NCBI RefSeq assembly: GCF_020829625.1
Contig: NZ_JAIVFX010000004.1
Span: 1 to 64,000, forward strand
Reading direction: 5' to 3'
Source: Nostoc sp. XA010
GTDB lineage: Bacteria > Cyanobacteriota > Cyanobacteriia > Cyanobacteriales > Nostocaceae
Length of the DNA stretch: 64,000 bases
Of the stretch, positions 24,340 through 31,745 are shown one piece after another. Both the position numbers and the translations under genes were made by a program. The notes below the pieces were generated by a model. The model was not told the origin of the DNA and did not search any database. It saw only the letters and a program-made list of their open reading frames with translations. The stretch's first letter is position 1. Every line of letters starts with the position of its first letter.

Positions 24340-25428
24340 ATGGTTAATAATTTTTTAGAAACCAAGACAAAAGTAATTAGTAAGATAGCTTTATTTATAA
24401 TCCCTGGTTTTGTAGCTTTATCTACTACTTTAATAAGTTGTACGTCAACTGTATCTAATACAAATACAGGAACTGATCCTAAAGCAGAACCAGCAGGGGT
24501 TAAGACTATAACTTTTAAAACAAAGTTGTTGCGAATAGGGTATCAAAGCTCTGGTGATTTAGTTAGAGTCAGAGGAGTTTTAGAAAAACGTTTGGAGCCT
24601 TTGGGCTTGAAAGTAGAGTGGTCACAATTTGCTCAAGGGCCACAACTCATGGAAGCGATGAATGTGGGCAAAATTGATATTGGTTCAGTTGGAGAAACTC
24701 CTCCCATCTTTGCTCAAGCTGCGGGTGCAAAAATAGTCTATTTGGCTGGGAGAAGACTTGGCCCTAATTCAGGTAAAGGTAGTGCGATCGCAGTTCCTAA
24801 AGGTTCTAAAATTAAAACTTTAGCTGATATCAAAGGTAAAGAAGTCGTCTTTCAAAAAGGTTCTGCTTCTCACTATTTTATCCTCAAAGCTTTAGAAGAA
24901 GTGGGCTTGAAATATAGCGATATTAAAGTCTTGAGTATGCCCAATGTCGAAGCCCGTGGTGCATTTATTCAAGGCAATATTCCAGTTTGGGTAACTGGTG
25001 ATCCTCACTTAGCTTTAGTACAAAAACTTCACGGTGCGCGTGTACTGCGAGACGCCACAAATATTGGAACACCAGGTGGATATTATGTGGGAACACGCGA
25101 GTTTGCTAAGGAAAATCCTGAATTACTTCGGATTATCTTGGAAGAAATTGATAAAAATGGTCAATGGGCAGAAGTAAATCGTAAAGAGGTAGCCAAACTC
25201 ATAGCACCAGTGCTTAAAATTGATCTGTCCATTCAAGAAATAATTTCTGGACGCGCTACTTATCGAATAAAAGGAATTACTCCAGAGTTGATGAAAGCTC
25301 AACAAAGTGTTGCAGATTTATTTTATAACGAAAAAATCTTACCTAAAAAGATTGATGTTCAAGAAGCATTGCTCACGCCTCAAGAATATGCAGCTATTAC
25401 TCCACCAACACTGATCAGTGAAAAGTAG
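24340..25428 (+). CDS. SsuA-type ABC substrate-binding lipoprotein 3
   Basis: The 362-residue protein has a signal peptide and lipobox (LSTTLISC). The core begins LLRIGYQSSGDLVRVRGVLE and continues FAQGPQLMEAMNVGKIDIGS, VGETPPIFAQAAGAKIVYLA and IKGKEVVFQKGSASHYFILK, close to the sulfonate-binding SsuA group. It is intact and of normal length. The neighbouring paralog at 25643 shares the YQSSGD start and the VGETPPIF motif, so the two are sisters. No transporter partner is adjacent; an SsuBC elsewhere in the genome would have to serve several binding proteins. Confidence 0.87.
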   Translation: MVNNFLETKTKVISKIALFIIPGFVALSTTLISCTSTVSNTNTGTDPKAEPAGVKTITFKTKLLRIGYQSSGDLVRVRGVLEKRLEPLGLKVEWSQFAQGPQLMEAMNVGKIDIGSVGETPPIFAQAAGAKIVYLAGRRLGPNSGKGSAIAVPKGSKIKTLADIKGKEVVFQKGSASHYFILKALEEVGLKYSDIKVLSMPNVEARGAFIQGNIPVWVTGDPHLALVQKLHGARVLRDATNIGTPGGYYVGTREFAKENPELLRIILEEIDKNGQWAEVNRKEVAKLIAPVLKIDLSIQEIISGRATYRIKGITPELMKAQQSVADLFYNEKILPKKIDVQEALLTPQEYAAITPPTLISEK

Positions 25429-25445
25429 AGAATAATCAAATATGA

Positions 25446-25467
25446 AGTTTGTTTAAAAAAACAAACT
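25446..25467. terminator. AT-rich hairpin after binding protein 3
   Basis: AGTTTGTTT at 25446-25454 pairs with 25459-25467 across an AAAA loop, 18 bases after the stop codon. There is no T-run, so termination is only a suggestion. Confidence 0.35.
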
Positions 25468-25642
25468 AGAATACCAATTTCCTAAATACAAAAGGAGATT
25501 TGCTGAATTAGCATAATCTCAATTTGTAATCATAAATTGGTGTTCTAGGAGGTTTAAATAACAACTTCCTATTATCTTACTTGCTTAAAGAAAGTAAGAC
25601 TGACAACGTAAAACCTAAAACTTACGAGTAAAACTACAACTG

Positions 25643-26680
25643 ATGAACAAGCTATATCAACCACAACGTCGCACAGTTTTAAAGCGTGTTATCCAATATT
25701 CAGCATTGGGACTGTTTACTTTATTATCTCCCTTTGCAGGTAGCCTTGTGCAAAGCACCCAAGCGCAGACAGCCAAAGTAATTAATTTGGCATATCAAAG
25801 TTCTGGTGATATTGTCAAGTCCAAAAAAGCTGTTGAGCCACGTTTCAAAGCATTGGGTATAACCGTGAATTGGGTTGGGCCATTTGCAGCAGGGCCGCAA
25901 TTGATAAAAGCCCTGAATGAAGGTAAGGTGGATATCGGTAATGTCGGAGAGACACCTCCAATATTTGACCAAGCTGCACGTCCAGGCATCATCCCTGAAG
26001 TTGTCTATCTTACTGGACGCACGCCCAGTGATGGTACAAACCAAGGTATTGTGGTGAAAGCTAATTCTTCCATTAAGAAAGTAGCGGATCTTAAAGGCAA
26101 GAGAATTGCTTTTCAAGTAGGATCGAATGCACAGTATTTACTAGCAAAAGCTTTGAAAGAGGTAGGGTTAAAAATTAGCGATATTCAAATCGTTGCTTTG
26201 ACTCCACCTGAGGCCCGCGACGCCTTTATTCAAGACAAGGCTGACGCCTGGGTGGGTAGCGATCCCCTTTTAGCTGCTGTGGAAAAAACTATCCCGATTC
26301 GTAATCTGAGAAATGCGGCAAGAATTAATACTCTCGGCGGATTTTATATTGGCAGGCGTCAATTTGTCGCCCAAAATCCGCAATTGGTACGAGTGTTTTT
26401 AGAGGAAGCACAGAAGGTAGGAGAACAGGCTGAAAAAAACCCAAGCGATGCTGCCAAAATTTTAGTTGATGAACTGAAATTAGATCCATCAGTTGCACTA
26501 AAAGTGGCAAGCCGCCGTACTTATAGATTGAGAAGACTGACACCCGCGATTATTGCCGAACAGCAGGGCGTTGCTGATTTTTATTTCCAAGAAAAAATTA
26601 CCTCGCGTAAGATAGATATTAAACAAGGGATTCTTGCTCCTATTGAATATCAAGCTATCATTCCTGATAATATCAAGTAA
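25643..26680 (+). CDS. SsuA-type ABC substrate-binding protein 4 (non-lipoprotein)
   Basis: The 345-residue protein has a twin-arginine-like leader (QPQRRTVLKR) followed by a hydrophobic segment and an AxA-type cleavage site (STQAQTA) instead of a lipobox, so it is probably released into the periplasm. The core reads INLAYQSSGDIVKSKKAVEP, FAAGPQLIKALNEGKVDIGN, VGETPPIFDQA and LKGKRIAFQVGSNAQYLLAK. It differs from its three neighbours in export route. A 5' remnant of a further copy (26974-27033) lies 290 bases downstream. Confidence 0.87.
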   Translation: MNKLYQPQRRTVLKRVIQYSALGLFTLLSPFAGSLVQSTQAQTAKVINLAYQSSGDIVKSKKAVEPRFKALGITVNWVGPFAAGPQLIKALNEGKVDIGNVGETPPIFDQAARPGIIPEVVYLTGRTPSDGTNQGIVVKANSSIKKVADLKGKRIAFQVGSNAQYLLAKALKEVGLKISDIQIVALTPPEARDAFIQDKADAWVGSDPLLAAVEKTIPIRNLRNAARINTLGGFYIGRRQFVAQNPQLVRVFLEEAQKVGEQAEKNPSDAAKILVDELKLDPSVALKVASRRTYRLRRLTPAIIAEQQGVADFYFQEKITSRKIDIKQGILAPIEYQAIIPDNIK

Positions 26681-26710
26681 TAGTAAACAGATAGATGCAG
26701 GTTGATTGAG

Positions 26711-26775
26711 CTATTAACTCGGCTGGCTCTATCGGTTTGGCAAGATGCTTGTGAAATTATGCTGAAAGTAGCTAC
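26711..26775 (-). pseudogene. Duplicated fragment of the hybrid kinase 3' end
   Basis: These bases match 27041-27107 of the hybrid kinase gene closely (shared GGTTTGGCAAGATGCTTGT and flanks), which codes for the receiver-domain C-terminus. Only this short piece is present, in the same orientation as the kinase. It records a local duplication between the kinase and the binding-protein gene. Confidence 0.7.
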
Positions 26776-26973
26776 TACACTGTAGCGGAAGTTTCCCTAC
26801 CTTTAACAACGGGCTTAACAAGTTGCTCAACTAACTTGTTAAGCCTATTGTCTGGTTAATTGAGATGGACGGTAGGTGGATTAGCAAAAACCGAGGAAGG
26901 AACAAGCGATCGCAAACCTCTTTACATCTGTAATTTGGTACTAACAATTAGTTGTAACTAAAATATTCCAGTG

Positions 26974-27033
26974 ATGAAAAGACCATTTATTCCACAACGC
27001 CGCACAATTTTAAGCGGTTTATTCAGCTATTAA
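26974..27033 (+). pseudogene. 5' remnant of a fifth SsuA-type binding-protein gene
   Basis: The 19 codons encode MKRPFIPQRRTILSGLFSY and a TAA, against MNKLYQPQRRTVLKRVIQYS in binding protein 4. The remainder has gone and the remnant runs into the 3' end of the convergent hybrid kinase gene (overlap 27019-27033). Confidence 0.65.
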
Positions 27034-30000
27034 GTTAGCGATCGCATCTACTAATTCGGTTGGCTCTACTGGTTTGGCAAGATGCTTGTCAAATCCGGCT
27101 GCAAGTACTTGCTTGGCGTTCATTTCTCCAGCATAGGCGGTGAGTGCGATCGCTCGAATTTGCCCTCCTTGTTCTGCTGGCAGTGTTCTCAACTGTCGCA
27201 TGAACATACATCCATCCACTTCTGGCATCCCAATGTCGCTTAAAAGTATATCTGGCAGAGATTTGCTTAAAGCAGCTAGTGCCTGATTTGCTGATGCCAC
27301 TGCTGTCACATTTGCCCCATACTGCTCTAGTAAGAAGGCAATAAATTCTCGCGTATCTGCATCATCATCCACTACTAAAATATTGACACCATTTAAATTT
27401 GAGGATGTCTCTGAGTCGCTAATGTCTTGTTTAATCTCTAATTGATTTTGGATCAGTGGGAGTCTCACGATAAAAGTTGCCCCCTGATCTTCGCCCTTGC
27501 TTTCTACTTGCACTGTCCCGCCATGCAGTTCGACTAAATGACGAACGATCGCTAACCCTAACCCCAGTCCACCAAACTTTCTTGTGGTGCTGCTGTTCTC
27601 TTGACGAAAATATTCAAACACGTAAGGCAGAAAATTAGGATCGATGCCTTTGCCAGTGTCGCTGACGATAATTTGAGCGTAAAGCGGGGAGTGGTTTGGT
27701 ATTTCTTTACCCCCTACTCCCAATTCCCTACTCCCAACTCCCCACTCCCCACTCCCTACTTGTTCCAGTCGAATATCAACCCGTCCCCCCGCAGGTGTAA
27801 ATTTAACTGCATTTGAGAGCAGGTTCCAAACAATTTGCTGCAATCGGCCAGAATCACCCAAAACTTGCCCTAGATTTGGTTCCAGGCTGATGTGCATCTC
27901 AATTGACTTCGCTTCTGCTGATAACCGGACTGTTTCCATTGCTGCCGAAATGACAGATGTCAAATCAACTGGGTAGATATTTAAGCTAAGTTTACCTTGT
28001 AAAATTCGGGAGATATCCAGCAAATCTTCAATCAGTTGAGCTTGTAACCTAGCATTTCGCTCAATAGTCTTCAGCGCTTGAGGAACTGTCTTTTCATCAA
28101 GTTTTTTGGTTTGGAGTAGCTTAGACCATCCTAAAATTGGGTTAAGTGGCGATCGCAATTCATGAGAAAGGACTGCTAGAAACTCGTCTTTAATTCGGTT
28201 GGCGTTTTCTGCTGCTTCCCGTGCCGTTTGCTCTGCCTCGTATAGGCGGGCCCGTTCCATCGCTTGAGCGCACTGCTGTGCTAGTGCCAGAATGAAGGGT
28301 TGGTCATCCTGATTAAACTCCTGAATTTCGGCAAAAGCTAGAGACATTCCACCTATGGCTCGTCCCTCAATGATCAATGGAATCGAAATCCAAGCTCCGT
28401 AATTATACCGTGCATACTCCTGAGCTAAATGTGAGTAACGAGCAACCCTTGTTGTTGTTGGCTCCTGCCAGATAGGCTGTTTGGTTCGTACTGCTTCTGC
28501 CAGTGGTGCGGATGTATGAATAGAGAATCGACGCCATGAATCCACCGCTTCTTGTTCATAACCTACTGCACGGACAATTTCTAGTTCAGTGCCGCTTTTA
28601 GTCACTAGTGCTACTAAAGCAGAACTAGCTCCCAAAGCTGCCATACCTTGCTCTACCATTACTTCAGCAACCTGTGCCGGAGTCAGACATTCAGAAAGTG
28701 CGGCGGTAATGCCTTGCAGACGCGCAGTGCGAGATGCTGCCCGTAAAGCCGCTTGTTGAGATTCCTGTGTTTCTGTATAGAGTCGGGCATTATCAACGGC
28801 TACGGCAGCCCGGCGAGCTAACTCTTCTGATAACATTAGGCTTTTGGTATGGTAGCGACGACCGGAAGAAGATACCAAAGTCATAGCTCCCAGCACCCGT
28901 CCCCGAACTATGAGCGGTACACTAATACCAGATGTAGGATTTAGTTTTTGCAAGATTTTTAGATGACTGGCATTGCGGCTTACCGCTTGCATCTGTTCAT
29001 CAGAAATAAAATGAGTAATTTGTGATTTGCCTGTCCGTATTACCTCAGCAATACCTTCTTTTCGTGTCAAATCAGGCGGATAATTTTGTAACTGTTCTAC
29101 CAATTCTTGTTTTTTTGGATCGGCATGGGTTGCTGCAACCCGGCGGACTGATTGATTGTTACAAATAATATCAACTAAGCACCAATCAGCTATTTCAGGC
29201 ACTACTAAACGCGCTAAACTGGCTAAGGTTGTCTCGTAGTCTAATGATGCAGCCAAAATCTCACTAGCATCAGCTAGAAAACGCTGCTCCACCTCCACGT
29301 GCTTGCGCTCTGTAATATCCCGCGAAGACGCTTGCATTTCTAAAATTTCTTTAGTTTGGCGATCGCGAATAGCTCGAATAGTTGCTTCCAACCAGATATA
29401 ATTTCCGTCTTTGTGACGAGCGCGGTGAGTAATAGTATAAATATCTGGTAAATCGGCATTGACTGGATAATTCCTGGCAATCTCTGCCAAATCGTCAGGG
29501 TGAACTAACTCCCGGCTGTGATTACCTACTAGTTCCTCTGGTTGATACCCCAATACTGTGTAGCAAGCTGGTGAAATATACAGAAGAGTTCCATCTACTG
29601 TATGGCGTGAAATAATATCAGTTGAATTCTCAGCCATCAGCCGAAAACACGCCTCACTCTCGCGCAGTTTTGCCTCTGCCTGTTTGCGTACATTAATATT
29701 ACGGAAATAAAGTGATAACCCTGTGGGTGAAGGATAGGCGCGAACCGCAAACCATGCATCAAAGGGTGGGTAATAATCTTCAAGCTCAAGGGGCGTTCCT
29801 AGAGCAACTGCCCTTTGATAAAGTTGACCAAAGCTAGTATTAGCCAGTTCTGGAAACTCTGACCACAAATTTTTTCCGAGCAAATCCTCGCAGGAACGCC
29901 CTAAAGTTCTGCTTCCCTCATGATTAAGGTAGGAGAAGCGCCACTCACTGTCAAATGCAAGAAAACCATCAGTGATACTTTCTAAAATCTTAGTAACTTG

Positions 30001-30921
30001 CTCTTTGGCAACTTCAGCCTCAACACGAGCCGCTTGCTCTCGCTCAAATAGCTGTTCACGCTCGACTTCTGCTTGCTTGCGTAAGCGAAGCTCGTTGTAG
30101 ACATCGGTGATTTCTTGACAAATTGCACCCACCCAGGTGCTATCACCTGGTAGTTTAATCGGATAATAATTTACCGACCAGTGCCGCAGCTTTCCAGGCG
30201 CGGCGGGTGTCTCTCCACTGGCCTCTTGGGCAATAGATTCTCCTGTTTCGATCACATGGCGAAAAGCTTCCATGACCCTAGAATCTACCCCAGGTAGCAC
30301 TTGGGCGACGGTCTTACCAATATGCACCTCTTGGGGAAAACCGTTAATTTCAGCTAAAGCGTCATTCAAGCGAACGTATCTTAATTTTTCATCCCATAGA
30401 CCAATACCTATAGGTGCGTTATTAAAGAGGGTATCAAGTAGAACGTTAGCTTCAACTAAGCGAGTCTGTTCTGTTTTCAGTAACGCCAGTAAATGCTCAC
30501 GTTCTGCCTCAGCTTGCTTGCTATCGCTGATATCTACGCACATTCCTACCCATTCCTCGATTTCGCCTGTTTCATCAAGTATAGGCACACCACGTATCTT
30601 CATGTAACGGTATTCACCGTCATGCCGCAGAACACGATACTCGGCAACTGCAACGCTGCGTCCAAAAAAAGCCTGTCTCCAAATAGCAGTTACAGATGTA
30701 CGGTCATCTGGGTGCAGTGCGTCAACCCAACCCCATCCTATATATTGTTCGGGACTTTGCCCAGTGAACGCCTCCCAAGTTGGAATATCTTCAACAACAT
30801 TGCCCCAAGGTCCCGCCCTCCAGACGATGGATGCGCTTGCTTCTGCCAGTGAGCGGTAGCGTGCTTCACTATGACGCAGATTTTCTTTTACTTGCTCCTG
30901 TTCGCCCAAATATTGCCGCAA
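27019..30921 (-). CDS. Hybrid sensor histidine kinase (PAS repeats, GAF, HisKA, HATPase, receiver)
   Basis: The 1300-residue cytoplasmic protein has several PAS domains (about residues 15-140, 155-285, 315-430 and 440-560, e.g. YISPACYTVLGYQPEELVG) and two GAF domains (about 565-900). HisKA is seen at FLAVLSHELRSPLNPILGW (phospho-His), HATPase at WNLLSNAVKFTPAGGRVDIR and SDTGKGIDPNFL with GGLGLGLAIVRHL, and a receiver at the end (ILVVDDDADTREF; phospho-Asp in DILLSDIGMPEVDG; AKPVEPTEL). No membrane span is visible. The start is a TTG at 30921 with AGAGG 8 bases upstream. Within the HATPase domain about 25 residues (GSGEWGVGSRELGVGGKEIP) are translated from a short tandem repeat. Signal unknown; the neighbouring sulfonate genes are a possible target only by position. 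Confidence 0.9.
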   Translation of the reverse strand: MRQYLGEQEQVKENLRHSEARYRSLAEASASIVWRAGPWGNVVEDIPTWEAFTGQSPEQYIGWGWVDALHPDDRTSVTAIWRQAFFGRSVAVAEYRVLRHDGEYRYMKIRGVPILDETGEIEEWVGMCVDISDSKQAEAEREHLLALLKTEQTRLVEANVLLDTLFNNAPIGIGLWDEKLRYVRLNDALAEINGFPQEVHIGKTVAQVLPGVDSRVMEAFRHVIETGESIAQEASGETPAAPGKLRHWSVNYYPIKLPGDSTWVGAICQEITDVYNELRLRKQAEVEREQLFEREQAARVEAEVAKEQVTKILESITDGFLAFDSEWRFSYLNHEGSRTLGRSCEDLLGKNLWSEFPELANTSFGQLYQRAVALGTPLELEDYYPPFDAWFAVRAYPSPTGLSLYFRNINVRKQAEAKLRESEACFRLMAENSTDIISRHTVDGTLLYISPACYTVLGYQPEELVGNHSRELVHPDDLAEIARNYPVNADLPDIYTITHRARHKDGNYIWLEATIRAIRDRQTKEILEMQASSRDITERKHVEVEQRFLADASEILAASLDYETTLASLARLVVPEIADWCLVDIICNNQSVRRVAATHADPKKQELVEQLQNYPPDLTRKEGIAEVIRTGKSQITHFISDEQMQAVSRNASHLKILQKLNPTSGISVPLIVRGRVLGAMTLVSSSGRRYHTKSLMLSEELARRAAVAVDNARLYTETQESQQAALRAASRTARLQGITAALSECLTPAQVAEVMVEQGMAALGASSALVALVTKSGTELEIVRAVGYEQEAVDSWRRFSIHTSAPLAEAVRTKQPIWQEPTTTRVARYSHLAQEYARYNYGAWISIPLIIEGRAIGGMSLAFAEIQEFNQDDQPFILALAQQCAQAMERARLYEAEQTAREAAENANRIKDEFLAVLSHELRSPLNPILGWSKLLQTKKLDEKTVPQALKTIERNARLQAQLIEDLLDISRILQGKLSLNIYPVDLTSVISAAMETVRLSAEAKSIEMHISLEPNLGQVLGDSGRLQQIVWNLLSNAVKFTPAGGRVDIRLEQVGSGEWGVGSRELGVGGKEIPNHSPLYAQIIVSDTGKGIDPNFLPYVFEYFRQENSSTTRKFGGLGLGLAIVRHLVELHGGTVQVESKGEDQGATFIVRLPLIQNQLEIKQDISDSETSSNLNGVNILVVDDDADTREFIAFLLEQYGANVTAVASANQALAALSKSLPDILLSDIGMPEVDGCMFMRQLRTLPAEQGGQIRAIALTAYAGEMNAKQVLAAGFDKHLAKPVEPTELVDAIANLIAE
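27713..27765. repeat. Short tandem repeat inside the hybrid kinase gene
   Basis: CCCACTC/CCCTACTCCCAACT heptamer units identical in type to the intergenic repeats at 45.9 kb. They are read in frame within the ATP-binding domain, between the N box and the G1 box. Confidence 0.85.
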
Positions 30922-31332
30922 ATTTGTAACCTCTTGAGCTTTTAGATGATCAATTTAATCTTTAACAAGGGGAAAATTTTCTTTCTCAATCGAGACACCT
31001 GAGGTTTCAAAAATCCGGCGATGTGCTAATCAGTTTTCCTATCGGTTTATTGTGGAACGAAACCCCTAATATCGTTGCCAGTTTTACCTGTGATTTGAGG
31101 CACTGCCGAGTCTAACGAACTAACTATGCAATCCCTGGCTGTTCGATTGCAGGCATAAGATAAATATTATTTTTATTTTTTTAGTAGATATTGGAATATA
31201 GCAGATGCTATAACTCTCACTACATCTATCTAGAGTTATAGAGGTTGTAAGTTGATGATTATGTACTACATCAACTATTAGGCAACTTATTTAAGCTAGT
31301 AATAGAGTTGTTTCAATCTAGGGAATGAAAAC
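30922..31332. other. Intergenic region between divergent genes
   Basis: Leader of the hybrid kinase (AGAGG at 30930-30934) and of the small membrane protein at 31333. I see no further gene, RNA or repeat. Confidence 0.5.
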
Positions 31333-31617
31333 ATGAGGGTTTGGCTTGCCTGCTTTTTAGTGCTGTTTGCTTTGGCGGAACTGTTTGACTGGTTAAAAAA
31401 ATTTAATTTGCCATTACCTATCTATATTTTGGGTGGCGCTTTTTTAGCTGTTGCTTCTAACTATGATAAGATATTCGACTCCTATTTTGCTGATTCAAGC
31501 ATTGAAGCATCACTCGAACAATCCAAGTTAGATTCACTAACCCCATCTACTAATCCTATTTCTTTCCCAGTTGCCAGTCCTGTTGAAGATGCTCAAACAT
31601 CTCAAACGGATGATTAG
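31333..31617 (+). CDS. Small membrane protein of unknown function
   Basis: The 94-residue protein starts MRVWLACFLVLFALAELFDW, followed by a second hydrophobic segment (LPIYILGGAFLAVASNY), then a polar acidic tail rich in Ser and Pro (SKLDSLTPSTNPISF). Two spans with the tail in the cytoplasm or lumen are likely. I do not recognise the family. The consistent amphipathic pattern and position directly upstream of the CHASE2 kinase suggest a real gene. Confidence 0.6.
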   Translation: MRVWLACFLVLFALAELFDWLKKFNLPLPIYILGGAFLAVASNYDKIFDSYFADSSIEASLEQSKLDSLTPSTNPISFPVASPVEDAQTSQTDD

Positions 31618-31623
31618 CTGCAT

Positions 31624-31657
31624 AGCGCGTAGGCGTAGCCCGTCGTAGACATCGCTT
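31624..31657. repeat. Dispersed repeat with core GTAGCCCGTCGTAGACATCG, intergenic copy
   Basis: It is nearly identical to copies at 8303-8340 and, inverted, 33079-33108. Lying just after the stop of the small membrane protein, it gives the non-coding reference copy of the family. Confidence 0.75.
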
Positions 31658-31745
31658 ATCTAATCTCTAAGCAGCAACTAAACTGCTACATTGATATAGA
31701 AGCTCAGGTTAATCAGCTTTTAACCTAGAGTCAGAAAACTAACTT

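Noticed and set aside
25724..26116. 130-codon minus-strand ORF
   Set aside because: Antisense to an intact SsuA-type binding protein; low-complexity shadow.
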